From: Vibrio mexicanus
GTDB taxonomy: Bacteria; Pseudomonadota; Gammaproteobacteria; Enterobacterales; Vibrionaceae
Direction of reading: 5' to 3'
Assembly: GCF_001012815.1 (NCBI RefSeq)
Contig: NZ_JYJP01000128.1
Span: 20,215 to 84,214 of the forward strand
DNA length: 64,000 nucleotides
Position numbers and translations under genes: made by a program. The first letter of the stretch is position 1. Every line of letters starts with the position of its first letter. The notes under the pieces are model-generated. The model saw only the letters and a program-made list of their open reading frames with translations, was not told the origin of the DNA and searched no databases. Positions 54,780 to 64,000 of this stretch are shown piece by piece.

Positions 54780-56725
54780 TTAGTCTTCACGGCGTGAACG
54801 ACCATGGCCACGTTCGCCACGGTAGTTACCACGGTGGTCACCACCACGGTTGCGATCGAAGCGACGCTCGCCATCACGGCCACCTTCACGGTTACCACGG
54901 TAGCCGCCTTCGCGGTTACCATCACGGCCACCTTCACGGTTGCCACGGTAACCACCGCCATTACCACGACGACCATCACGGTTACCATCACGGTTACCAC
55001 GGTAACCGCCGTCACGACGACCACCATCACGACGACCACGAGGCTCACGGAAGTCATCAAAGTCACACACTACTGCGCCAACTTCTTTCTGACGGATGCG
55101 TAGTTTAGCAAGCTTGTTTGCAGTTTCGCTGTTCATTGCTTTAGGAAGCTGAACGTAAGTTTCGCCTTGAGCAAGCTTGATAGCGCCAATAGAACCTTTT
55201 ACTAGGCCAAGTTCGTTTGCAAGCGCACCAACGATGTCTTTAACTTGAACGCCTTGCTCGCGACCAACTTGAAGCTGGTAAGTATCCCAATCTTGGGTGT
55301 TGAAGCTGCGACCACGACCGCCATCGCGACCGTCACGACCACCTTCGCGGCGTTCTTTACGACGTTGCTTATCACGCTCGATAGCAGCAATCATTGGGTC
55401 TTCACCAACGTAGAACAGTGGGCGCTTACCTTGTTGACGCTTAAGTAGAATTGCTGCCAGTGTTGCGGCATCAATCTCTAGAGATTCTTGTAGCTTCTCA
55501 ACCAGTTCTGCAAACTTGTCGATTGCTTTGTGTTCTTTTTCTGCTTCTAGCTCAGCTGCTAGCTTCACTAGACGTGCCTCTGCAACTTTGTCGCGTAGTG
55601 GAAGTTGGATTTCTTCCATTGAAGACTTAGTTACGCGCTCGATAGTGCGAAGCATACGGATTTGGTTTGTGCGAACAAGAAGGATCGCTTTACCTTTACG
55701 TCCAGCACGACCAGTACGACCGATACGGTGGATGTATGACTCAACATCGAATGGGATGTCGTAGTTAAATACGTGTGTGATACGTGGAACATCAAGACCA
55801 CGCGCTACAACGTCCGTTGCAACTAGAATATCGATAACACCTTGCTTGATGTTGTCTACTGTACGCTCACGTTGAGACTGTGGGATATCACCGTGAAGAG
55901 CCGCAGCTTTAAAACCACGTGCGCTTAGCCAGTCAGCTAGACGTTCGGTATCTTGACGAGTACGTACGAATACGATTGATGCGTCAGTCTCTTCCGTTTC
56001 AAGAAGGCGAGACATTGCTTCGTCTTTCTCGATGCCTTTTACAACCCAGAACTGCTGTTCTACTTTGTCTACTGTGTGGTTTTTACCTGCAACGTCAATC
56101 GTTACTGGTTCACGTAGGAAGCGCTCAACAATGTTTTTCAGCATTGGAGGCATAGTTGCAGAGAACAGAACACGTTGCGCTGATTCTGGAGCGTGCTCCA
56201 TGATTTCAGTTACATCATCAACGAAACCCATGTTAAGCATTTCGTCTGCTTCATCTAGAACGAACGTCATCACTTCGTCTAGGTGTAGACGATCACGGTT
56301 GATAAGATCTTGAACACGGCCAGGAGTACCAACAACAATGTGTGCACCAGATTTAAGTGCGCGCATTTGATCAACGATAGAAGCACCACCGTAGATCTCT
56401 AAAACTTTTAGGCCCTTGATGTTTTTACCAAGGTTTTTCATCTCTGCTGCTACTTGAATTGCAAGCTCACGAGTAGGCGCAAGAACAATTGCTTGAGGCT
56501 TACGTTGAGAAAGATCAAGTTTAGTAAGCAGAGGAAGAGAGAAAGCAGCTGTTTTACCAGTACCTGTTTGAGCTTTACCTAATGCGTCAGCACCTCGCAA
56601 TAGGTGTGGAATAGCCGCTGCTGGATAGGCGTAGGCGAAACAAAACCCATGTCATCAAGTGATGATAGGATTTCTTCGCTCAGGGCTAGTTCACTGAATT
56701 TGATTTGATTTTCTTGGTTTTCCAT
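54780..56725 (-). CDS. deaD: ATP-dependent RNA helicase DeaD/CsdA (one frameshift)
   Basis: Cold-shock DEAD-box helicase of about 648 residues acting in 50S assembly and mRNA decay. Motifs: QTGTGKT, PTRELA, VGTPGR, DEAD, SAT, ARGLD, HRIGRTGRAG; then the DbpA-type RNA-binding domain (VGALANELGLVKGSIGAIKL) and an Arg-Gly-Asp-Asn tail of repeated RGNREGGRDGN-like units. The frame breaks near 56620 (ATCCAGCAGCGG); one more G gives PTPIQAAAIPHLLRGADAL and recreates CCAGG. Start placed at ATG 56725 (MENQENQIKFSEL). Confidence 0.95.
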
Positions 56726-57123
56726 CGGGATCCCACTATGTAAATTAACGAAAGGTCCCACGAGCTCTACCAATTCCAATACCAATCCAGTTTGAGCTGA
56801 TTCCATTCAGATGCAGACAAGTTTCAAAATGCATCAAGCCGCTAGGGACAACAACTTAAGGGCGCGGATTATTCCCTAAATACACAAAAAAAGCCAGAAA
56901 AAATTGAAATACATCACATATTTTTCTCATTCTGGGAGAAATGGTCATTAAATCTTCATTAACCGCTTAAAAGTTAGTGTGTCGGTGAAGATTATTGATA
57001 AATGACGTATTTGTAAGGTGCGTTCATGGTGCTAAAATTTCGCCTTTCACCGTAGCCATACCCTAGTAATAATTCGCCTCTATGTTTATAGTGTGCGCAA
57101 TCGTTCAATGTAGACTAGATAAG
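56726..57123. other. Divergent deaD/rnb control region
   Basis: No gene. Holds both promoters; deaD has a long leader as its cold-shock homologues do. A TTTCTC...GAGAAA hairpin lies at 56923-56941. Confidence 0.5.
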
Positions 57124-59119
57124 ATGTTTCAAGACAATCCGCTACTCGCTCAGCTTAAGCAGCAAATCCAAGAAACGCTTCCAAAAAAGGAAGGGACAAT
57201 CAAAGCGACGGAAAAGGGCTTCGGCTTTTTAGAAGTCGATAGTAAAACCAGCTTCTTTATTCCACCCCCTTACATGAAAAAATGCATGCATGGTGACAAG
57301 GTTGTGGCGATCATCCGCACCGAAAAAGAGAAAGAAGTGGCTGAGCCTGAAGAGCTTTTGGAGCAAGGAGTTACGCGATTTATTGGTCGTGTGAAACTGT
57401 TTAAAGGTCGCTTGAACGTTGTGCCTGATCATCCACAACTGAAGAAACTTTCACTCAAAGCCAAGGCGAAGAAAGGGGTAAATCCCGAAACGCTTGGTGA
57501 GGGTGACTGGGTAGTCGCTCACTTGGTTCGCCACCCATTGAAAGGTGACAACAACTTCTTAGTTGAGATCTCAGAGAAGATTACCGATGCGTCTGACAAG
57601 ATCGCGCCTTGGTGGGTGACGTTGGCGATTAACGACCTACCAAACAGCGAACCAGCAGGTATTGACAATTGGGAACTCAAAGACGATGCGGATCTTGAAC
57701 GTCTTGATATGACGCATATTCCATTCGTGACTATCGACGGTGAGTCGACTAAGGACATGGATGATGCGTTGTACGCGAAGAAAACAGAATCAGGCGACTT
57801 TGAACTGACGATTGCTATCGCCGATCCGACCGCATACATCACGCCGAATGATGAGATGGATAAAGTGGCACGCGAACGTGGATTCACCATCTACATGCCA
57901 GGACGTAACATCCCAATGCTTCCTCGTGACCTCGCTGATGACTTGTGCTCTTTGATTGAAAACGAAGTTCGTCCGGCGCTTTGCTGCACGGTTAGCGTAT
58001 CGAAAGAAGGTGTCATTGGTGACGACATCAACTTCTTTGCCGCGAACATTAAATCTCACGCTCGTCTTGCGTACGACAATGTTTCGGATTGGCTAGAGAA
58101 CGGCGAATGCGAAAAATGGTCTCCAAGCGAAGAGATTGCTGCGATTGTTTCTGATCTATACGATTTCTCTAAAGCACGTGCTAACTGGCGTGAAGAGAAT
58201 GCGGTTGTCTTCCCTGACCGTCCTGACTACCGTTTTGAGTTGAGCGAAGACAACGATGTGGTTGCGATTCATGCTGATATGCGTCGTAGTGCCAACCGCC
58301 TTGTTGAAGAAGCAATGATCACTGCCAACATCTGTGCAGGTAAAACGCTGAAAGCAACGTTTGGTGCAGGAGTATTCAATACACATGCGGGCTTCAAGCC
58401 AGAGAAAATTGCAGACGTCATCGAGCTGGTGAACCCTGAAGGCGAGCTAGAATACACAGCAGAAAGTGTCGTGACGTTGGAAGCTTTGCCGCGCTGCGCC
58501 GTTGGTTGGGATCGCAAGAGACAAGCTATCTCGACAATCGTATCCGTAAAGCGCAAGCATACAGCGAAATGGGTAGCGAACCTCTACCACATTACGCAAT
58601 GGGCTTAGACATCTACGCGACTTGGACATCTCCAATCCGTAAGTACGGTGATATGATCAACCACCGTATGCTGAAAGCTCACATCTTGGGCAAAGAGCCA
58701 GTTCAAAAGCCAGATGAAACGGTCGGTGAAGAACTTGCACTACATCGTAAGCACCATAAGATTGCTGAGCGTAACGTTGCCGATTGGTATATGCTCGTAC
58801 GTTAGCGAAAGAGCCAGAGAACAAAACTGTTTACACTGGTGAAATCTTTGATATTAACCGCGCGGGTGCTCGTATCCGACTGCTTGAAAATGGCGCAGCT
58901 GCGTTTATTCCAGGTAAGCTGATTGTTGATAACAAAGAGCGCATTGAATGTAATGCCGACCTTGGTACCATCTCTGTAGATAAAGCACTTGAGTACCGTT
59001 TAGGCGATACACTAGAGGTTGTTCTAACTGAAGTGAATCAGGAAACGCGCAGCTTGGTGGCGAAACCGACCAAAGAGTACGCGCCATTGCCTCAAACGGA
59101 AGAAGAGACACAATCTTAA
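57124..59119 (+). CDS. rnb: Exoribonuclease II (two frameshifts)
   Basis: 3'-5' RNA exonuclease of about 665 residues that degrades single-stranded RNA. N-terminal cold-shock domains (ATEKGFGFLEVDSKTSFFIP), then the RNB catalytic domain with acidic residues in TKDMDDALYAKK, and C-terminal S1 domain (YTGEIFDINRAGARIRLLEN). The frame breaks near 58483 (GGAAGCTTTGCC; one G restores LEGFAALRRWLGSQETSYLD) and near 58790 (TTGGTATATGC; one base restores DWLYARTLAKEP). ATG 57124. Confidence 0.95.
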
Positions 59120-59151
59120 AAATTGCTTCGAAAAAGATTGTTTCGAAAAAG

Positions 59152-59180
59152 AAAGCCGATGTTTATTCATCGGCTTTTTT
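59152..59180 (+). terminator. Rho-independent terminator
   Basis: AAAGCCGATG/CATCGGCTTT, 6-base loop, T-run, after rnb. Confidence 0.92.
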
Positions 59181-59208
59181 ATTGGCAAAATTACGATCTA
59201 TGGGCAGA

Positions 59209-59562
59209 TTAATCCCAAAATAACGATTTTGGATCTTTGTCGATCTCACGCATGATTGCGGTTAAGTCTTGGCTCTTAATCAAATAAGGGTAAGGCAACC
59301 AAGTCGTTGGCTGGTTGTCGTCTTTAGGGATCATTAGATGCCAACAGGCTTGCGTTGGATTCCACTCAACACGAGCAACTGAGCTGGTGTAATCCATGTG
59401 TGAAGAGTCCAACAGGTAGTGCTGTTTAATGAATTCCACACCACAGTCGAAAGACTCAAAGCACGACTTCCCTAGCTCTACAGGTAAGCTGCGGTTTCGA
59501 TTTTGGCACACGATAAGTGCGCGACTTTCTACCTGCTTTTGCAACAAACTGACTAAGCTCAC
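59209..59562 (-). CDS. Uncharacterised cytoplasmic protein, 117 residues
   Basis: Soluble protein with several aromatic residues in its second half (VEWNPTQACWHLMIPKD, TTWLPYPYLI, SLFWD) and four Cys. No signal or membrane segment. Not firmly assigned; the VEWNP...W pattern recalls DUF3024 proteins, but I would not rely on that. Convergent with rnb and divergent from pstS. Confidence 0.6.
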   Translation of the reverse strand: MSLVSLLQKQVESRALIVCQNRNRSLPVELGKSCFESFDCGVEFIKQHYLLDSSHMDYTSSVARVEWNPTQACWHLMIPKDDNQPTTWLPYPYLIKSQDLTAIMREIDKDPKSLFWD

Positions 59563-59629
59563 AACACCACCTCAACTTCTTTTCCGTGTTAATTATAGTA
59601 GTGCTTGAAAGGTTAGGGATCTGCATCCA

Positions 59630-59658
59630 CTTTCACAAAACTGTCATCAAATCGACAT
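59630..59658 (+). promoter_or_regulatory. Pho box of pstS
   Basis: Three heptads at 11-base steps: CTTTCAC (59630), CTGTCAT (59641), TCGACAT (59652), against the PhoB consensus CTGTCAT. A TATGAT at 59658-59663 serves as -10, so PhoB would take the place of a -35 element. Confidence 0.85.
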
Positions 59659-59720
59659 ATGATAGCGCCTGTAATTTTTATGAATATTCTTATCAGTCAC
59701 CTGTATTAACGGAGTTAGAT

Positions 59721-60536
59721 ATGTTTCGAGCCGCTGTAACAGCACTCTTGTCTGCGACAATCCTAAGTTCCCCAGCTATTGCCTCTGAAGTGAGTGTGTC
59801 AGGCTCTACGTCTGTTTCGCGAGTCATGGAAGTGCTAGCAGAAGATTTTAACAATGACCACCCAGACACCTATGTCGCCGTGCAAAGCGTTGGGTCAACA
59901 GCAGGGATTACGCTATTGAAAAAAGGCGTGGTGGATATCGGTATGAGTTCGCGCTACTTAACTGAACGTGAGCAAGATGAGTCGATCTCGACTAAGACGA
60001 TCGCACTCGATGGCTTGGCTGTTGTGGTGAACCCTGAAAATAACGTAGCGAACGTCACCCGCGAGCAGCTGTTTGACATCTACAAAGGCAAAATCACCAA
60101 TTGGAAAGAGCTTGGCGGTGCGGATCAAAAAATTGCAGTCGTGACACGTGAAGCGTCTTCGGGCTCTCGTTACAGCTTCGAAAGCCTATTGGGACTGACA
60201 AAAATTGTTAACGATCGAATGGTGTCTGACATCAGTCACGACAACCTAGTAGTAAATAGCAACAGCATGGTGAAAACCATCGTCAATCATAACAAACAAG
60301 CGATCGGTTTTATCTCTACAGGTTCCGTTGACCGCTCAGTGAAAGCGATTAACTTTGAAGGCGTTGCGCCGACCAATGAAAGTATTGCATCACGCAAATA
60401 CGAGCTTTCTCGTCCATTCATTCTGCTCTACCACACTGAAGAGCTGGATGAAAAAGCGACCGAGTTCTTGAACTACGTGACGACAAATAAAGCTGCAGCG
60501 CTGATTACTGAGTACGGTTATACGCCAGCTAAGTAA
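59721..60536 (+). CDS. pstS: Phosphate-binding protein PstS
   Basis: Periplasmic phosphate-binding protein of 271 residues feeding the PstCAB transporter and signalling to PhoR/PhoB. Signal peptide MFRAAVTALLSATILSSPAI, mature start SEVSVSGSTSVSRVMEVLAE, and the phosphate site segment VTREASSGSRYSFESLLG. ATG 59721; a Pho box lies upstream. No pstC, pstA or pstB nearby, so those must be elsewhere. Alone, with its own terminator. Confidence 0.93.
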   Translation: MFRAAVTALLSATILSSPAIASEVSVSGSTSVSRVMEVLAEDFNNDHPDTYVAVQSVGSTAGITLLKKGVVDIGMSSRYLTEREQDESISTKTIALDGLAVVVNPENNVANVTREQLFDIYKGKITNWKELGGADQKIAVVTREASSGSRYSFESLLGLTKIVNDRMVSDISHDNLVVNSNSMVKTIVNHNKQAIGFISTGSVDRSVKAINFEGVAPTNESIASRKYELSRPFILLYHTEELDEKATEFLNYVTTNKAAALITEYGYTPAK

Positions 60537-60546
60537 ATGCGGATAC

Positions 60547-60576
60547 AAAAAAGGAGAGCACAAGCTCTCCTTTTTT
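60547..60576. terminator. Bidirectional Rho-independent terminator
   Basis: A-run, GGAGAGC-ACAA-GCTCTCC, T-run, between the convergent pstS and maoC-like genes. Confidence 0.92.
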
Positions 60577-60600
60577 AATACTTTGAAATTGATTTAACCA

Positions 60601-61292
60601 CTAGAAGTGCAGCTGGATAACAGATACTGCAACGCAACCTGGGCGTCTTACACCGTCGATTTCAACTTTGATTTCGCGCTCAATTTCTAAGCCTTTGCGA
60701 ATAGGGGTCACTTTAGTTAGCGTGCTCACGGCGCGAACTTGATTGTTCGCTTTCACCGGGTACGGAAAACGTACTTGGTTCAAGCCGATGTTGACGACCA
60801 TTTTAGCTGTCGGGAACATAGCTGAATCTGGGTCGACACTGTCTGTTAACTTTGGAAGTAGTGACAGCGTAAGAAAACCATGAGCGATAGTCGTTTTAAA
60901 TGGAGACTCTTGCTCGGCTCTTTCTGGATCAGTATGGATCCATTGCATATCTTCGGTTACTTGGCCAAACTGGTTGATACGCTCTTGAGAAACGTCTAAC
61001 CACTCACCTGTGTGAATGACTTCACCGATCTTCTCTTGAAGCTCAAGATATACCGCTTCTGCTTCAGGTTTTAACTGAATTGGCTTCGGCTTTGGTTGTT
61101 CATCATTAACTGCAGCTTTTGTAGATCGCCTAAATGGAGGTCGCGCAAACGCGTAAACAAGGTGCGGTTATTCGCTTTGTTTAAAAACTCTTGCCAGTAA
61201 TCACGCACGGCAGGAGACATCCATTGCATAAACTCCGAGTGGTGCTTAGACATGGAATCACCACGATGCTTGAATAGATTCGCGACCTTCAT
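60601..61292 (-). CDS. MaoC-like (R)-specific enoyl-CoA hydratase (one frameshift)
   Basis: About 230 residues. The hydratase domain (last 140) has the hot-dog signature Asp/His: WIHTDPERAEQ and FKTTIAHGFLTLSLLPKL, with NYGLNQVRFP-like VVNIGLNQVRFPYPVKA. The first 90 residues (KVANLFKHRGDSMSKHHSEF) are a helical N-terminal extension. The frame breaks near 61116 (AAAGCTGCAG; one G restores KAAVNDEQPKPKPIQLKPE). Members hydrate crotonyl-type CoA or supply polyhydroxyalkanoate monomers; the role here is not shown. Confidence 0.85.
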
Positions 61293-61607
61293 AAAAACCT
61301 CTGTAAACAACCAATAAATTGGCAACCCTATAATTTTGAAATAGTTCACACTTATGTGCAACATCTTTCGGGCGAACACTTGTTAACTTAAAGTGGTTTT
61401 ATTACTAATTATCATGCACTTATAAATAAAACATTATTTTATTAGATTGTGCATATTAGAGCCTAAACTCTTATAAAGAGTATGGATTAGATCAAAAAGT
61501 TCTCTGTTTCTTTACTAAACAATTTGGTCAATATACGCCCAAACGGGTTCAGGTAGCCAAAAATAAGCTTTACAAAACTCATGCCAAAACATAGGATACA
61601 AACCACT
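61293..61607. other. Non-coding region before the tRNA
   Basis: No gene. A/T-rich, with the MaoC promoter on the left and the tRNA promoter on the right. Confidence 0.5.
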
Positions 61608-61698
61608 GGAGAGATGGCTGAGTGGTTGAAAGCACCGGTCTTGAAAACCGGCATACGTTAATAGCGTATCTAGGGTTCAAATCCCTATCTCTCCGCCA
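61608..61698 (+). tRNA. tRNA-Ser (anticodon TGA)
   Basis: 91 bases with encoded CCA. Acceptor stem GGAGAGA/TCTCTCC, D-arm GGCTGAGTGGTTGAAAGC, anticodon loop CTTGAAA at 61640-61646 (TGA at 61642-61644), a long class II variable arm, T-arm GGGTTCAAATCCC. Reads UCA/UCG codons. Confidence 0.97.
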
Positions 61699-61705
61699 CA
61701 TTTAG

Positions 61706-61738
61706 AAAAAGCCCGCTAAGAAATTAGCGGGCTTTTTT
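61706..61738 (+). terminator. Rho-independent terminator of tRNA-Ser
   Basis: AAGCCCGCTAA-GAAA-TTAGCGGGCTT and T-run. Confidence 0.92.
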
Positions 61739-61754
61739 GCATCGGTGCATTTAA

Positions 61755-61836
61755 AGGGATTTCTTCAAATCCCTAGTTGGACGCAACCCCGGCACTCCGC
61801 CACATTCTAGGCCCTAGCAGAAATGCTGGGGCTTTT
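61755..61836. repeat. Degenerate second copy of the tRNA-Ser 3' end
   Basis: The blocks TTCAAATCCCTA (61764-61775) and CTCCGCCACATT (61795-61806) exactly repeat tRNA sequence and flank at 61676-61687 and 61691-61702, and a terminator GCCCTAGCA/TGCTGGGGC (61811-61836) follows as in the intact copy. No acceptor or anticodon arm is left. A third partial copy of the T-arm lies at 61853-61877. Confidence 0.65.
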
Positions 61837-62143
61837 CGTATCCGCAGTGAAAGAGGGATTTAGTCAAATCTCTCCTTCGATACCAGCCTAGCTCCTTGCT
61901 AGCCCCTCGCTGCCTCCTATTCATAGCCATTACTTTTTAGTGGGCTTCAATCCTTCCAAACAAATTTACGATTTCGCCATTTCTTGTAACGTATCCGGTA
62001 GTGCTTTTAGCTATTGGTCGCTTAGACACAATTAATAGTTGATTTATGAGTACAAATACATGAAGTTAACGGGGTTTGAGGCGTGTAGGGAACTTATACG
62101 CCTGAGTTTATGAAAATAAGAGAGATTGGAGTGAGGTTATAGC
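61837..62143. other. Non-coding region
   Basis: No gene. Contains the third T-arm-like piece (61853-61877, GGGATTTAGTCAAATC) and the promoter of the CbpA-like gene. Confidence 0.5.
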
Positions 62144-63052
62144 ATGTCGAAGCGAGATTATTACAGCGTGCTAGGTGTTTCTAAGGGAGCCTCAGAGAAA
62201 GATATTAAGAAAGCCTACAAGAAGTTGGCGATGAAATATCACCCAGATAAAAATCCCGGAGATGCCAAAGCAGAAGCTAGCTTTAAAGAGATTAAAGAAG
62301 CTTACGAGGTGCTGACTGACAAAGATAAGCGCAACCAATACGATCGATTTGGTCATGCTGCGTTTGAAGGTGGCGGCTTTGGTGGTCATGGTGGTCACCG
62401 TTCTCAGGGTGGTGCGGGCTTTGAAGATATCTTTGGTGATGTCTTTAGACAGAGAGGCGGCGGTTTCGGTGGCGGCGGAGGTTTTGGTGGATTTGATGAC
62501 ATGTTTTCACAGTCCCGTGGCGGCCGTGCACGTCCACAGAAAGGTCAAGATCGTGAATACACGCTCACCGTTGATTTTGTTGATGCGGTGCAGGGCACTG
62601 AAAAAGTTGTAGAACTGCCAATTAATGGTGAGCAGAAGAAGATCAACGTTAAGGTGCCGGCGGGCATTAAAGATGGTGAGAAAATTCGCTTTTCCGGAAA
62701 GGGTGGTCCAGGTAGCCATGGTGGCCCTGCAGGGGATCTGCTGCTATCGGTGGCCATTCGCTCACATGCATTTTTAGAGCGAGATGAAAACGATTTAATC
62801 TGCAACACCAAAGTTGATATTGCTACAGCTGCGCTAGGTGGCGAAGTTGAAGTCAATGTTCTTGATAGCCGATTCAAGCTCAAGATTCCTGCGGGTACTC
62901 AGTCAGGGCGTAAGTTCAAGATGGCTGGAAAAGGTGTGACGAGCCGTAAAGGTCAAACTGGCGATCTGTTAGTCAAGATTCAGGTAGAGACACCAACGAA
63001 TCTTACAGATAAACAGCGTGACTTGTTAGAGCAGTTGAGAGCGACACTGTAA
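62144..63052 (+). CDS. DnaJ-family co-chaperone, CbpA-like
   Basis: Class B J protein of 302 residues that stimulates DnaK. J domain at residues 5-70 with HPD in MKYHPDKNPGDAKAEASFKE; Gly/Phe-rich region about 75-125 (GGGFGGHGGH, GGGFGGGGGFGGFDDMF); then two beta-domains with LPINGEQKKINVKVPAGIKD and KMAGKGVTSRKGQTGDL. No CxxCxGxG zinc modules, so not DnaJ itself. Own terminator follows. Confidence 0.9.
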   Translation: MSKRDYYSVLGVSKGASEKDIKKAYKKLAMKYHPDKNPGDAKAEASFKEIKEAYEVLTDKDKRNQYDRFGHAAFEGGGFGGHGGHRSQGGAGFEDIFGDVFRQRGGGFGGGGGFGGFDDMFSQSRGGRARPQKGQDREYTLTVDFVDAVQGTEKVVELPINGEQKKINVKVPAGIKDGEKIRFSGKGGPGSHGGPAGDLLLSVAIRSHAFLERDENDLICNTKVDIATAALGGEVEVNVLDSRFKLKIPAGTQSGRKFKMAGKGVTSRKGQTGDLLVKIQVETPTNLTDKQRDLLEQLRATL

Positions 63053-63084
63053 ATATTCGCGCTGCGACCACCTCCATATTATGT

Positions 63085-63110
63085 AAAGCCTGCATGACTG
63101 CAGGCTTTTT
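63085..63110 (+). terminator. Rho-independent terminator
   Basis: AAAGCCTGC/GCAGGCTTT, 6-base loop, T-run. Confidence 0.9.
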
Positions 63111-63205
63111 GATAGGTGTACCTCAATGGATTCCACCCTAGTTTGGGTAAGAATCTATCTAAGAGCGATCAAACAGCCTTCTTGGGCTTAATGGATGGCG
63201 GTAGT

Positions 63206-63947
63206 CTAGAAATTGTAGCGAGGCGGTAGATCAAGATGTCCCCATAACCGCCGTTGCCAAGTTTGTTGTAGTAATAACGGTACATCACAGTCGCACTGAT
63301 GTCTTTCGTGATATTCCAGCCTAGGTTTAGGCCGCCGTTAACACCTGTGTCGCCATAGTTGTTAAGCGCGTATTCATCTGAGCGAGCCATTTCAATTTCT
63401 GTCCAGTTACTAAGAATGAAGGATTCTCCAAATGCATTGAATACATAACCTGCGCTCCAACCTAAAGTCGCACCATTAAATCCGTTCGCGTTGGTAATGG
63501 GGGCAAACTCGTTGTAAACCGTCGTGTAGTTGGCGGCAAGCATGGCGTAAACCACCAACCATCGCCTTTGATCTCGGTGTACCCCAAGCCCAAAAAGCTG
63601 TTGGTTTCTTTTATCTCGGTACCTTGCGTGTTGTAGACCTTGGTAAACAGACTCAAGCCTGAATCACTTAAATAGGTATGGGCTTGTAAGTTCATGGTTG
63701 CGGTTTGTTGGCCTGAATCGCGGTCGATACCCTCGAAATCATAGAAGCCAAAGACCTCTCCCCATTCGAAGTTCATTCCGCCTTCCACGCCAATCAGGCC
63801 TTGGCTGAAGTCGCTGTCAGAGGCACCGTGCCCCCATTCTTGCCAGTTGATATGGAGGTTACCCCATCCAGAGTAAGTACTCTCATCTGCCAAAGAAGAA
63901 GCTGTGAATAGAGTAGAGAGCAGGAGAGTAGAACAGAGCTTTTTCAT
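63206..63947 (-). CDS. Tsx/OmpK-like nucleoside-specific outer-membrane channel (two frameshifts)
   Basis: Outer-membrane beta-barrel of about 246 residues. Signal peptide MKKLCSTLLLSTLFTASSLA, mature start DESTYSGWGNLHINWQEWGH, and alternating strands of the Tsx family. It likely takes up nucleosides. The frame breaks near 63550 (GATGGTTGGTGG; one base restores VVYAMLAANYTTVYNEFAP) and near 63221 (CCTCGCTAC; one C gives YRLRYNF and stop). Without the second repair the protein would run on with a non-barrel tail; with it, it ends in Phe as barrel proteins should. Confidence 0.85.
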
Positions 63948-64000
63948 TATTGTTTCCTATATTACAGGCGCAACAAAGCAAGCAACGACAGGCGTGTCAC

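Noticed and set aside
54794..55108. His/Gly-rich and Thr-rich plus-strand ORFs
   Set aside because: They are reverse-strand readings of the repetitive DeaD tail.
1..64000. CRISPR array, prophage, integron or defence island
   Set aside because: No regularly spaced repeats, integrase, transposase, cas, phage structural or restriction genes were seen.

Overview
The window looks like part of the second chromosome of a Vibrio. Three things point there: the glycine-cleavage cluster (glyA, gcvH and gcvP divergent from a cupin regulator and gcvT), a thrS-infC-rpmI-rplT block, and a Qrr quorum-sensing small RNA with LuxO boxes and a sigma-54 promoter. Placement on chromosome II is inferred from known Vibrio gene order. 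Base composition and gene style are uniform, and I see no prophage, insertion sequence, integron, CRISPR array or defence island.

Layout. 1-4.6 kb: RstA/RstB-like two-component pair (kinase cut by the edge), an EamA exporter divergent from a MocR-type regulator, and a GNAT enzyme. 4.8-7.9 kb: an Mpo1-like membrane protein, the qrr RNA, a large XRE/fatty-acyl-type regulator and an unknown 191-residue protein. 7.9-13.6 kb: RhlE-like helicase, a chemoreceptor followed by a lone sugar-binding protein, and YghU. 13.7-19 kb: EamA exporter/LysR pair, an MFS transporter, an exported unknown, and an ArsR repressor with a permease behind twin operators. 19.2-26 kb: a molybdopterin-fold periplasmic protein coupled to a hybrid kinase, a tandem universal stress protein, a zinc-ribbon miniprotein, and AraC-LysE-homocysteine methyltransferase. 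26-32.8 kb: alkyl sulfatase with a LysR regulator, DUF350 plus transglutaminase, a SnoaL/HxlR pair flanked by two gene relics, and an acetyltransferase. 33-40.2 kb: glycine cleavage and one-carbon genes. 40.3-44.5 kb: GlyGly-CTERM trypsin-like protease, VpsT-like regulator, divergent NAD genes. 45.3-48.5 kb: translation genes. 48.7-64 kb: a second chemoreceptor, SGNH hydrolase, a basic low-complexity protein, PLD lipoprotein, DeaD, RNase II, PstS with a Pho box, MaoC dehydratase, tRNA-Ser, a CbpA-like co-chaperone and a Tsx-like porin.

The sequence carries about 21 single-base frameshifts in 17 genes, including thrS, which a cell cannot lose. I therefore read them as consensus errors rather than decay and annotate those genes across the break. 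Many lie in short G/C doublets or homopolymers, and at four of them the repaired sequence reads CCWGG. Two gene fragments (an MFS N-terminus near 30.7 kb and a VOC C-terminus near 32 kb) look like true relics, and a LysE gene has an in-frame stop of uncertain status.

I did not find a convincing undescribed multi-gene system. The best leads are the qrr locus, matching operator motifs on both sides of the glycine-cleavage regulator, twin operators of the ArsR/permease pair, a 22-bp perfect hairpin at 23.1 kb, repeated tRNA 3' ends at 61.7 kb, and the chemoreceptor/binding-protein and molybdopterin-fold/hybrid-kinase pairs.
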